7,205 nucleotides of DNA from Ruminococcus sp. (lineage in GTDB: Bacteria; Bacillota_A; Clostridia; Oscillospirales; Ruminococcaceae): positions 1 to 7,205 of the forward strand of contig JAFOMV010000047.1 of the NCBI GenBank assembly GCA_017418765.1. Reading direction: 5' to 3'. Shown here in pieces: positions 1 through 6,898 of the stretch. The notes below the pieces were generated by a model that was not told the origin of the DNA, ran no database searches, and saw only the letters and a program-made list of their open reading frames with translations. Position 1 is the first letter of the stretch. Each line of letters opens with the position of its first letter. A program made the translations under genes and the position numbers.

Positions 1-1842
1 AATTATAAGTTCTCAACGCTGAACAAGGCATATATGGCATGCGGACACAATTCAGTTCTACGTGACGATGACGGTCAGTGGTATCTTCTCTATCATGCAC
101 GTTTTGATGACGGAAGCGAGTACCATGAGGTGAGAGTACACAAGATGTATTTCAACGAGGAAGGCTGGCCTGTTGTTGCGCCTTTCGAGAACAGCGGAGA
201 TGTAATGAGCGAAAGCGGCTATAATGAAGCTGATATCGTTGGCGACTACGAATATATCAATCACGGCAATTCCACAGACGGTAAAATTATCGGCTACAAG
301 AAGATAAAGCTCAATGCTGACGGTACCATATCAGGCGATGTAAAGGGTACGTGGTCACAGGATGCGGCAAGCTCTGCGGCTGTTATCAATATCGGCGGTC
401 AGAAGTACAGCGGTTATTTCATGGCGGCTGAAAACGAAAAAGGTACCAAGGTCATGTCGTTTACCGCTGTGGGCAGCAACAATCAGACTATCTGGGGCGC
501 TCAGAATAAGGCTTTCACAGGTACTGACCGCAAGGGCGGCACTGTCGATCATACCAACAGCAAGGATGTTCTCACATATGCTCCCGATACTATCGGTGAC
601 ATCAGCTCTGACATAAAAATAAGCGGCACAGAGCTTCTCAGCGGCGTTCCTTACTTCATCACAAACGTTAACAGCGGCCTTTCACTTGATCTTCCCGACG
701 GCAAGCTTGATAACGGCACAAACATTCAGCAGTGGGACTTCAACAAGCTTTGGGCTCAGCAGTGGCGCATCATTTCAGTGGACAAAGAATGGTGCAGGAT
801 AGTCTCTATGGGCGACGAGAGCAAGTGCATCGCTGTTGCTAAGGATACCGCTGATGACGGAACAAATGTGGAGTTACAGACCTACACAGGCACTGACAAT
901 CAGCTGTTTAAAATAGTAAAGAGTGGCTCATCCTACGGGATTGTTTCCAAGTGCTCAGGCGGAAAGGGCGCTCTGGACGTGTTTGAGTGGTCCAAGGAAA
1001 ACGGCGGCAACGTTAACCAGTTCGCCTATAAAGAGTATGAATGTCAGCTGTGGAATATCACCCCGGTTTACCCGAAAGTCAACGCTGGTACTTACACGAT
1101 AAAAAACGTGAACAGCGGCCTTTATGTGGGCATGAATGCAGGCGGAAGCCTTATTCAGTCGGCTGAGGCTGTTGCGTGGGATATCGATGACAAATCACGA
1201 TTTACTCTCCCCACAAGCGATTCCCAGCCAACTTACATTGCAGTTGATAACGGCTCCAACGGCGGGGACGTTGCCTATAAGGGCGTAAACAACGCAGATT
1301 CGGCAAATATGAAAATGATATGCAACAAGGACGGTTCCTACTCCATTCTGACAGCAGCATCAGACTATAAGTCCTGCTGGGCTGTTTTGGGTAACAGCAC
1401 AAACGTTGGCGCAAATATCGGTCAATGGGAGTATCAGGGAGATGACGGTCAGAAGTTTGTGTTTGAGCCGGCAGTAAGGACTGAGATACCGGAAACTACC
1501 ACCACAACGACTACTTCCACAACAACAACAATAACAACAACTACTACATCTGTGACATCCACAGCTTCCGTGACTTACGGATCACAGCCTGAAGTAAAGG
1601 GTATCGCAGGCGATGTTAACTGCGACGGAAGGGTAGACCTTTCGGATGCAGTGCTTATAATGCAGTCTTTGTCAAATCCAGCAAAATACGGTACATCAGG
1701 CAGTGACAGGACACACATAACCGAAAAGGGAAAAGCTAATGGAGATGTTACAGGTGCAGGCAATGGCATAACTAACATGGATGCGCTTGAGATACAAAAG
1801 TATATGCTCGGTCTGGTCGATTCCCTTGAGATAGGCGGATGA
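1..1842 (+). CDS. Dockerin-bearing GH43 arabinanase, C-terminal 613 residues (5' end outside window)
   Basis: The frame is open from base 1, so the start and most of the catalytic propeller lie upstream. Visible residues 1-60 are the end of a GH43 domain: a GHNSVLRDDDGQWYLLYH stretch, whose His (residue 16) matches the active-site calcium-associated His of arabinanases, then HEVRVHKMYF and GWPVVAP. Residues about 80-175 resemble the GH43 C-terminal beta domain (EADIVGDYEYINHG...LNADGTISG...IWGAQNKAF). Two ricin-type beta-trefoils follow: about 214-357 with QQW, QLF and QLW repeat marks (CBM13-like), and about 361-490, more divergent (TYTIKNVNSGLYVG...QKFVF). A Thr-rich linker (about 498-520) leads to a dockerin (about 536-609) with loops DVNCDGRVDLSD and DVTGAGNGITNMD. 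The protein should be secreted, held on a cohesin scaffold and cleave alpha-1,5-arabinan. The family call is firm; the exact substrate is inferred. The gene ends in tandem stops, TGA TAA, followed by a strong terminator. Confidence 0.9.
   Translation, partial: NYKFSTLNKAYMACGHNSVLRDDDGQWYLLYHARFDDGSEYHEVRVHKMYFNEEGWPVVAPFENSGDVMSESGYNEADIVGDYEYINHGNSTDGKIIGYKKIKLNADGTISGDVKGTWSQDAASSAAVINIGGQKYSGYFMAAENEKGTKVMSFTAVGSNNQTIWGAQNKAFTGTDRKGGTVDHTNSKDVLTYAPDTIGDISSDIKISGTELLSGVPYFITNVNSGLSLDLPDGKLDNGTNIQQWDFNKLWAQQWRIISVDKEWCRIVSMGDESKCIAVAKDTADDGTNVELQTYTGTDNQLFKIVKSGSSYGIVSKCSGGKGALDVFEWSKENGGNVNQFAYKEYECQLWNITPVYPKVNAGTYTIKNVNSGLYVGMNAGGSLIQSAEAVAWDIDDKSRFTLPTSDSQPTYIAVDNGSNGGDVAYKGVNNADSANMKMICNKDGSYSILTAASDYKSCWAVLGNSTNVGANIGQWEYQGDDGQKFVFEPAVRTEIPETTTTTTTSTTTTITTTTTSVTSTASVTYGSQPEVKGIAGDVNCDGRVDLSDAVLIMQSLSNPAKYGTSGSDRTHITEKGKANGDVTGAGNGITNMDALEIQKYMLGLVDSLEIGG
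1495..1560 (+). repeat. ACN-codon repeat encoding the Thr-rich linker
   Basis: A run of almost only Thr codons (ACT, ACC, ACA, ACG mixed), broken by single Ser and Ile codons, links the second beta-trefoil to the dockerin. Such linkers are usual in secreted modular Ruminococcus glycosidases and are often O-glycosylated. The mixed codon use suggests selection on the protein rather than a recent slippage expansion, but the low complexity makes copy-number change between strains likely. Confidence 0.8.
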
Positions 1843-1897
1843 TAACCGATACTGACATTACTAATGAAGAAGCATAGAAAACGATAGCTGCAAAAAT

Positions 1898-1958
1898 TGC
1901 CCCTGACAGGGAATAGTACAGGTGATATCCTGTACAGCCTGTCAGGGGCATTATTTTT
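1898..1958. terminator. Bidirectional intrinsic terminator between convergent genes
   Basis: A perfect 13-bp inverted repeat (TGCCCCTGACAGG at 1898-1910, its complement at 1938-1950) encloses a second perfect 7-bp stem (GTACAGG at 1916-1922, CCTGTAC at 1929-1935) with a 6-nt TGATAT loop; the two stems are separated by a small asymmetric internal loop. TTATTTTT follows on the plus strand (1951-1958), and the AAAAATT on the left (1892-1898) gives AATTTTT on the minus strand. It lies 55 bp after the dockerin gene's stop and about 115 bp past the end of the convergent EAL gene, so it can end both transcripts. Confidence 0.9.
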
Positions 1959-2065
1959 AGGAAACGCCGTACAAAGCGGATCTGATGGTTTCTGCGGTCT
2001 CCGGCGGAATAGATATTGAGGGACATATCAGCACGCTCTTTGTTCGGTGCTGCATGAATATGATA

Positions 2066-5000
2066 TTATTTGAACCTGCGTTTATCGGGGGACCACTGTA
2101 TAAAATCACGGAGCTCCAGCGGCATTGCATAGTAATAACCTTGAAAACTCTGTATATTATAGTTCTGGAGTATATCTCTCATACCGGGAGTTTCGATTCC
2201 CTCAACACAGACTTTTGCACCGAAAGTCGAAGCAACACTTACGCATGATCTTATAAGTTCACGTTCCTTTTCGTCCTTTTCTATCATTTTGACAAAGCTT
2301 CTGTCTATCTTGATAGTGTCAAAAGGAAGATTTTTGACTGTACTGATGGATGAAAAGCCGGTACCGAAATCATCGAGAGCGATCTGTATGCCTTTGCCTC
2401 TTAGATTGGTTATTACATTTTTCAGCAGATACATATCCAGCAGACGACATCTTTCTGTTATTTCAAGGCAGAGATGATCAGGCGAGAAACCTTCCTCTTT
2501 GAGTGTTCTTAGTACCATATCAACAAAATCAGGCTTTTCAAGCTGAGTATATGAAAGGTTTACATTGATAACAAAATCAGGATGTTCCTCCATAATTATC
2601 TTAGCACCGTTTATGGCAGTCCTGAGTATCCATTGTCCCAGTTCACAGAAAAGGGGATCCTTTTCAAGTATCGGGATGAAATGGTCCGGAGGCACGATAC
2701 CGTATTCTTCGCTGCGCCATCTGAGAAGTGCTTCTGCGCCAATAAGTTTTTCCTTTGCGGCATCAACAACAGGCTGATACATCAGATAAAAACCCTTGTA
2801 GTTCTGCATAATTGAAGCCCTTATTGCGTGCAGTTTTTCAAGGCGCTGTTTATTGCCGGAATTTATATCATTGAAGAATTCAACCATTTCGCCCTGTCTT
2901 CTTATCTTTGATTCTCCGTAAGCATAATTCAGACAGGCGTATATAGTCTGATAGTCTATGTCGAAATTATCTATGTTGAGAAGACCTGCATTAGTATCAA
3001 GGATAACGAACTTGTTATCCAGTGATATGCCTTTGCGGAAATAGTTCCGCATTTTTTCGTATTTTTCACGTATTTCCTCAGGGGTCCTTGTTTTGCTTAT
3101 GACAGCGAATTTAGTGCCGTCAAGCCGATATACGTTTCCTGCATTTCCGACATTTTCAAAGAGGTATCTTCCGAATCTCTGGAGTATCTCATTACCGGAA
3201 TGATAACCATAGACTTCGTTTATCTCTGAGAATTTGTTTATCGCCACCATATAAACACACATAGGCGAGTGCCTTGACATAGCTGTCTGAAGATCCTCGA
3301 AGAAGCCGTACTGATTTCTCAGGCCCGTAAGCGGATCAAGGTGCTCCTGTATGCTGTGATTCCTTATAGCTCCGCAGAAATAAACAGGTTTATTGTCGAT
3401 ATCACGCAGCACTATTCCACGGCAGGTACATACATCGTATTCGCCGTTAAGCTTTTTTGCACGATACTGCATATCATGGCTTGAAGAATTAGCTGAGAAG
3501 ATATCGGAAATTCCCTTATGATAAGTATCTCTGTCATCGGGATGGATGGATTCTTCCCATATATCTCCTGCGCCGTACATATATTCCGAAGGCAGGCCAT
3601 AGGTGTCTACCGCAGTTTTTGACCATTTGGAAAAGTCATAGCGCATATCGCAGATGTATATATATGCTCCCTCTGAGACAATTGAGAAAGCATCGAAAAG
3701 AGTATCGAGAAGCTTTTTATGTTCAGCGGTTATAGGCTTACCTACCTTGCTTTCGGATACTTTTCCCGATTTAAGGAAGGTCTTGTCTTCTCCCATGAGC
3801 ACCTCGGCACGTTCGATCACATCTGATACCTTTTCATCCTCAGATGGCGTATATACCGATAAGCCCGATGCGAGTACAGGTCCGCCCTCTCTTGAGAGGT
3901 TCAGCCTGACCTGTTCCTGTAAACGTGAGATAAGTGAATCCTTATGCAGAAAATCGCCGTTGCCGAGGAATACTATAAATCTGCCTCCGTATGTGCGGAA
4001 AACGGGACTGTGCTTGAATACATTGCAGATAAGCCTTCCGGCAGAGCGTATGTAATCATCACCCTTATCTCTGCCTAAAGTATCATTTATTATTTTCAGG
4101 CTGATGATATCGCATACAACAAATGCAAAGGGAAGATAATCACTGCCTGAATCTATGCGTTTCTGGAGTGTTTCTTCGAGTTCGTGGAATGCGAAAAGGT
4201 TCTTAGCGCCTGTAAGTGTATCACGTCTTGCTGACTCATTTTCGTGAACAGCAGCCTGATCCTGTTCTTTTTCTTTTCTTATTTCATGGTCTATATTTTC
4301 AACACCGATGATATAGTTTTCCATATCACTTGCCCATGTGGCAGTCAGTCGGGTGAACTGAGGTTTTCCGTTTATGAGCATACGGTATATTATGCTGAAC
4401 TGTTTTTTATTATCAAGGGCTTTATTCAGATAATCTCTGCTCAGGACAGCTTTAAATTTTTCCTGATCTTTGCAGTAGATAATGTCGTCACTTCTTTTTA
4501 TGGCATCATTGAAAAAATCCGAGCCTGATTCCGGGGTAACATATTCTCCGTATATCATATTTGAAGTGAATTCTATATAGTTACCGCTTTTTTCATTGAC
4601 ATAGTATATCATGTCATAATTTGAGGCAAGGCTTTCTGCTATGCTGCGGTATATTGCGGATTTTCTCTGATTTTCCCTATACTCCTGCTGAGCCCTTATC
4701 TCATCGCCGATATCTTCGATACAGACTATGGCGTGTTCCTTATCCCTTGCCCACATCTGAGAGCAGCGTATATGCATGATATCACCATTCATAATGAGTC
4801 TGTACTCACGCTGAAAGGTGTTGCTGCTGTTCATATTTTTTATCATATTCTCTTTTTTGAAGAATTTTATTACTTGTGCGGCGTCATCATGATGAACGTA
4901 TTTCATGATATTTTTTTCTGTTTCCTCAAAGAAATCATCACCTGAAGTCGGAACGTTCAGCTTTTTATACACATCATTTGATGAGTATTCAAAGAATCTG

Positions 5001-5509
5001 TCGGTATGCATATCGACATAGTAAAGGGTATCATAGTGCTCAGCAAGACTTGTGGCTATATGGCTGTATATTTCTCTTTCAGTCTCGGCTTTAGCAGCTT
5101 TTCTTTCTCTCTTTACTTCTTCATCGACGTTGATGATGCCGAGAATGAAGTGACTGTCATCGCCGTTTGGTTTTTTTATAAGCTTCAAAGCGTGATAAAC
5201 AGGCTTTCCGTCAGACATGATACGGTATGTTATCTCTTTCATTCTGCCGTTTTTTATCTGATCTTCCAGTTTATCCTTATTCAGACAATCAGTGAAGATA
5301 TGTTTGTCCTCATCGCAAATATTTTTTTCTGCTTCAGCTGCAAGATCAGCATATATGTCGGACCCTTTGTTTTCGATAAAGACTGAATCATTATTTGCGG
5401 CGGAGTAACTGATATATTCATTTGTAATAGCATTGACGTAGTAAATGCTGTCATAATCTGCAAGGAGAGCCTCTGCTATCCCTTTCAGCATATTATCTTT
5501 ATTCAGCAT
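2066..5509 (-). CDS. Multi-PAS, tandem degenerate GGDEF, EAL protein; probable c-di-GMP phosphodiesterase
   Basis: 1147 residues, no signal peptide or membrane segment, so cytoplasmic. Three related PAS-like repeats occupy about 1-137, 146-275 and 286-415, each opening with an A(E/T)(A/S)LAxxYDxxYYV-type block, closing with YR(I/L/M)...NG and an (E/D)EIR-like charged helix. GGDEF-1 is about 428-580: DTLTGAKN and a partly kept DIISLKIIND, but the signature is YGGRF (507-511). A conventional PAS follows at about 600-722 (IHPDDR). GGDEF-2 is about 725-885: DPLTGLRN, but AINKF replaces DIDxF and the signature is DGTKF (797-801). The EAL domain, about 890-1140, keeps E926-A-L, N984, E1016, D1046-D1047, K1067, E1103, E1106 and QGYYYAMP. 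From family knowledge this predicts c-di-GMP hydrolysis with inactive cyclase domains, perhaps GTP-sensing. GGAGG seven bases before the ATG supports the start. The gene has its own promoter and follows the GH26 gene codirectionally after 228 bp. The signals sensed are unknown. Confidence 0.92.
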   Translation of the reverse strand: MLNKDNMLKGIAEALLADYDSIYYVNAITNEYISYSAANNDSVFIENKGSDIYADLAAEAEKNICDEDKHIFTDCLNKDKLEDQIKNGRMKEITYRIMSDGKPVYHALKLIKKPNGDDSHFILGIINVDEEVKRERKAAKAETEREIYSHIATSLAEHYDTLYYVDMHTDRFFEYSSNDVYKKLNVPTSGDDFFEETEKNIMKYVHHDDAAQVIKFFKKENMIKNMNSSNTFQREYRLIMNGDIMHIRCSQMWARDKEHAIVCIEDIGDEIRAQQEYRENQRKSAIYRSIAESLASNYDMIYYVNEKSGNYIEFTSNMIYGEYVTPESGSDFFNDAIKRSDDIIYCKDQEKFKAVLSRDYLNKALDNKKQFSIIYRMLINGKPQFTRLTATWASDMENYIIGVENIDHEIRKEKEQDQAAVHENESARRDTLTGAKNLFAFHELEETLQKRIDSGSDYLPFAFVVCDIISLKIINDTLGRDKGDDYIRSAGRLICNVFKHSPVFRTYGGRFIVFLGNGDFLHKDSLISRLQEQVRLNLSREGGPVLASGLSVYTPSEDEKVSDVIERAEVLMGEDKTFLKSGKVSESKVGKPITAEHKKLLDTLFDAFSIVSEGAYIYICDMRYDFSKWSKTAVDTYGLPSEYMYGAGDIWEESIHPDDRDTYHKGISDIFSANSSSHDMQYRAKKLNGEYDVCTCRGIVLRDIDNKPVYFCGAIRNHSIQEHLDPLTGLRNQYGFFEDLQTAMSRHSPMCVYMVAINKFSEINEVYGYHSGNEILQRFGRYLFENVGNAGNVYRLDGTKFAVISKTRTPEEIREKYEKMRNYFRKGISLDNKFVILDTNAGLLNIDNFDIDYQTIYACLNYAYGESKIRRQGEMVEFFNDINSGNKQRLEKLHAIRASIMQNYKGFYLMYQPVVDAAKEKLIGAEALLRWRSEEYGIVPPDHFIPILEKDPLFCELGQWILRTAINGAKIIMEEHPDFVINVNLSYTQLEKPDFVDMVLRTLKEEGFSPDHLCLEITERCRLLDMYLLKNVITNLRGKGIQIALDDFGTGFSSISTVKNLPFDTIKIDRSFVKMIEKDEKERELIRSCVSVASTFGAKVCVEGIETPGMRDILQNYNIQSFQGYYYAMPLELRDFIQWSPDKRRFK

Positions 5510-5516
5510 AGAGAAT

Positions 5517-5521
5517 CCTCC
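5517..5521 (-). promoter_or_regulatory. Ribosome binding site of the EAL-domain gene
   Basis: GGAGG on the minus strand, seven bases before the ATG at 5509, is a near-ideal Shine-Dalgarno sequence and fixes the start. It lies just after the second leader hairpin and is not paired in it. Confidence 0.85.
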
Positions 5522-5531
5522 ATTTCACAAC

Positions 5532-5577
5532 GACCGATAGAAACGGTCTGCCCACCCATATAGCTTAGATAACTATA
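5532..5577 (-). promoter_or_regulatory. Two consecutive hairpins in the 5' leader of the EAL-domain gene
   Basis: Reading the minus strand from the predicted start of transcription near 5580, the roughly 70-nt leader holds TATAGTT-ATCTA-AGCTATA (5577-5559; 7-bp stem with one G-U pair) and then GACCG-TTTCTAT-CGGTC (5548-5532; 5-bp stem). A G-rich TGGGTGGGCA linker separates them. Neither is followed by a T run, so they are not terminators. I do not recognise a known riboswitch; the conserved bases of c-di-GMP-I and -II aptamers were not seen. The role is unknown; chance pairing in AT-rich DNA is possible for the first hairpin. Confidence 0.4.
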
Positions 5578-5586
5578 ATCATAGAT

Positions 5587-5615
5587 ATTATACAATAGTG
5601 TTGATACAAAATCAA
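5587..5615 (-). promoter_or_regulatory. Sigma-A-type promoter of the EAL-domain gene
   Basis: On the minus strand TTGATT (5615-5610) and a perfect TATAAT (5592-5587) are 17 bp apart, placing the transcript start near 5580. AT-rich DNA upstream (about 5616-5660) could act as an UP element. TTGAT-5-ATCAA (5601-5615) is a short dyad overlapping the -35 box. The promoter suggests expression independent of the upstream GH26 gene, although no convincing terminator was found between the two. Confidence 0.75.
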
Positions 5616-5737
5616 TATATATTTTGTTAATTTTTGGCGAATTTTGTAAAAAACATTGTAGCTATTGTTAGTTTAATGTCGGGGAGCATTTTATGCCGTC
5701 ATGTGAAATAAAGAGAAAACAGCGCAAAACAGAGGGT

Positions 5738-6670
5738 TCAATTAATTTTGCAGTAATTATAGACATCGGGTAAACGGTCAAGAGTTACCACATAGCTGTT
5801 ATTGTAAACACGGTCTATGTAAGATGGCGGATTTGTGCTGTCACTGTCTATGAAATTGGTGTGCCACGTCATGAACCATAACCAGCCGGCACCATCAGTT
5901 TTAATATTATCCGGGTCAGGGAGAGTTCCGTTTTCATGCAGACAAACCGGTTTTTCCGATAATGCCGCTGTTTTGCGGAACATATCTGCCAGCGAACCCC
6001 TGTGTCCGACATACGTATCTGCACCTACGACATCAACATATTCATCTCCGGGATACCATCCGCTGTTTACATCACCGCAGTATCCAAGACACCAGATGAG
6101 GTTGTTGAGGTGATGGTGATGAGTATAGCGTTCGTGCATCAGCCTCCACAGTCTTATGAAGTTATCGGCACCGCCTTTGCCCCACCAGAACCATTTACCG
6201 TCAAATTCATGGAATGGCCTCCAGATAACGGGAATATCTGCATCACGGAGCCTTGACAGAGCTTCTGCACCTCTGTCCATTCCGGTTATGAGGTTATCAT
6301 ATTCGTCAGTACCGACGGTGAGTGCTTTTTTCCAGTCAAGGGTGCTGCTTATACAATGAGAGTGATTACCGCTGAAATCGTATCCGCAATGCCAGCATAT
6401 AGTAACTATTCCGCCTTTTTTATACCATTCGGCTGCACGCCTCACACAGCCGTCAAAGTCATCATCCATAAAGTCGAGCCCTCGTATAGCAGGCAGTCTG
6501 CCGCTGACTTTTTTTATTATATCGAATTCATAATCCTCACTGTCCATCCAAGTTGATTCCTGCTGACCTGAAATAATAAAGTGTCCGTAGGTATCGCAGA
6601 GATATGAATACAGAGAGGCTGTTTTTTCGGAAGCTTCGGGATTTGAAAGCACGGCGCTTTTTATCGGCAT
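5738..6670 (-). CDS. GH26 glycoside hydrolase, probable cytoplasmic beta-mannanase
   Basis: 310 residues, essentially one GH26 (beta/alpha)8 domain. It opens with the usual NPEASEKTASLYSYL...GHFIISGQQES and includes GGIVTICWHCGYDF. The acid/base Glu is E155 in WRPFHEFDGKWFWWG; the predicted nucleophile is E246 in KPVCLHENG. YPGDEYVDVVGADTY is also typical of the family. The start at 6670 is chosen because GGAGGA lies six bases upstream and because a longer in-frame start at 6730 falls inside the -35 box. With this start there is no signal peptide, dockerin, CBM or anchor, unlike most GH26 mannanases of fibrolytic Ruminococcus, so it probably acts inside the cell on imported manno-oligosaccharides (inference). 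GH26 also holds beta-1,3-xylanases, lichenases and mannobiohydrolases, so substrate and mode are open. Transcription comes from a strong promoter in the divergent region shared with the CotH-like gene. Confidence 0.9.
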   Translation of the reverse strand: MPIKSAVLSNPEASEKTASLYSYLCDTYGHFIISGQQESTWMDSEDYEFDIIKKVSGRLPAIRGLDFMDDDFDGCVRRAAEWYKKGGIVTICWHCGYDFSGNHSHCISSTLDWKKALTVGTDEYDNLITGMDRGAEALSRLRDADIPVIWRPFHEFDGKWFWWGKGGADNFIRLWRLMHERYTHHHHLNNLIWCLGYCGDVNSGWYPGDEYVDVVGADTYVGHRGSLADMFRKTAALSEKPVCLHENGTLPDPDNIKTDGAGWLWFMTWHTNFIDSDSTNPPSYIDRVYNNSYVVTLDRLPDVYNYCKIN

Positions 6671-6676
6671 ATAAAC

Positions 6677-6682
6677 TCCTCC
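6677..6682 (-). promoter_or_regulatory. Ribosome binding site deciding the GH26 start
   Basis: GGAGGA on the minus strand, six bases before the ATG at 6670. It lies within the first 20 codons of the longer in-frame reading (from 6730), so it argues for the shorter protein without an N-terminal extension. Confidence 0.85.
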
Positions 6683-6701
6683 ATTAAGTTTTTCTAAAGA
6701 G

Positions 6702-6730
6702 ATTATAACATACGCCCAATATAATATCAA
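6702..6730 (-). promoter_or_regulatory. Promoter of the GH26 gene with extended -10
   Basis: Minus-strand TTGATA (6730-6725), a 17-bp spacer and TATAAT (6707-6702) preceded by TGT, an extended -10 element. This is close to the sigma-A consensus. Transcription would start near 6695, giving a leader of about 25 nt ending in the GGAGGA site. A promoter this strong suggests either high constitutive expression or control by a repressor or other factor at the nearby dyads. Confidence 0.8.
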
Positions 6731-6752
6731 GACAGAAATATGGTTTTATTTT

Positions 6753-6779
6753 ATAACTTATTAACTTTTAGTTAGTTAT
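6753..6779. promoter_or_regulatory. Cluster of TAACT/AGTTA half-sites upstream of the GH26 promoter
   Basis: TAACT occurs at 6754-6758 and 6762-6766, and its complement AGTTA at 6770-6774 and 6774-6778. They form the dyads TAACT-TTT-AGTTA (6762-6774) and ATAACT...AGTTAT (6753-6758 with 6774-6779). The cluster begins about 23 bp upstream of the GH26 -35 box, a place typical of activator binding sites. The regulator is unknown and not in the window; the site is a pattern-based inference in AT-rich DNA. Confidence 0.35.
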
Positions 6780-6846
6780 TGGGGCGCAGCATGAATGTTT
6801 TGATTATACATCATTTACAAATAATGGCTCACTATTTTAGATGTTC

Positions 6847-6869
6847 ACAATATACAAAAAATATTGTAT
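6847..6869. promoter_or_regulatory. Overlapping dyads covering the -35 box of the lamin-tail gene
   Basis: ACAATAT (6847-6853) is repeated inverted as ATATTGT (6861-6867), and an alternative pairing ATACAA (6852-6857) with TTGTAT (6864-6869) overlaps it. The right arms contain the -35 hexamer, a position suited to a repressor operator. AT-rich content raises the chance of coincidence. Confidence 0.3.
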
Positions 6870-6892
6870 TTCAGTATATAATATGCTATAAT
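6864..6892 (+). promoter_or_regulatory. Extended -10 promoter of the lamin-tail gene
   Basis: TTGTAT (6864-6869), 17 bp, then TATAAT (6887-6892) preceded by TGC, an extended -10. The -35 is weak but the -10 is perfect. The start of transcription would be near 6899, leaving a leader of about 100 nt before the ATG at 6999. Confidence 0.65.
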
Positions 6893-6898
6893 TGTTTT

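Noticed and set aside
1772..2026. 84-codon minus-strand open frame across the intergenic region
   Set aside because: It crosses the strong terminator hairpin, overlaps the dockerin codons and has no recognisable domain.
2029..2052. CAGCAC...GTGCTG inverted repeat just beyond the EAL gene's stop
   Set aside because: A 6-bp stem with a 12-nt loop and no T run; the two-tier hairpin at 1898-1950 is a far better terminator.
1985..2248. 87-codon plus-strand open frame
   Set aside because: It lies mostly antisense to the well-supported EAL domain; no RBS or recognisable protein.
4244..5386. Plus-strand open frames of 94 and 126 codons antisense to the PAS-like repeats
   Set aside because: They are Phe/Ile-rich shadows of the AT-rich sensor coding region, without a domain or RBS.
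5641..5737. Possible terminator after the GH26 gene: minus-strand GACATT...AATGTT followed by six T, and a GCAT-AAA-ATGC hairpin
   Set aside because: The stems are only 4-6 bp, the first with a 17-nt loop, too weak to call; read-through into the EAL-domain gene remains possible.
6671..6730. 20-residue N-terminal extension of the GH26 protein with a hydrophobic YWAYVIISL segment, which could suggest a signal peptide
   Set aside because: The extension has no basic n-region, contains the GGAGGA site and promoter -10, and its start codon lies in the -35 box.
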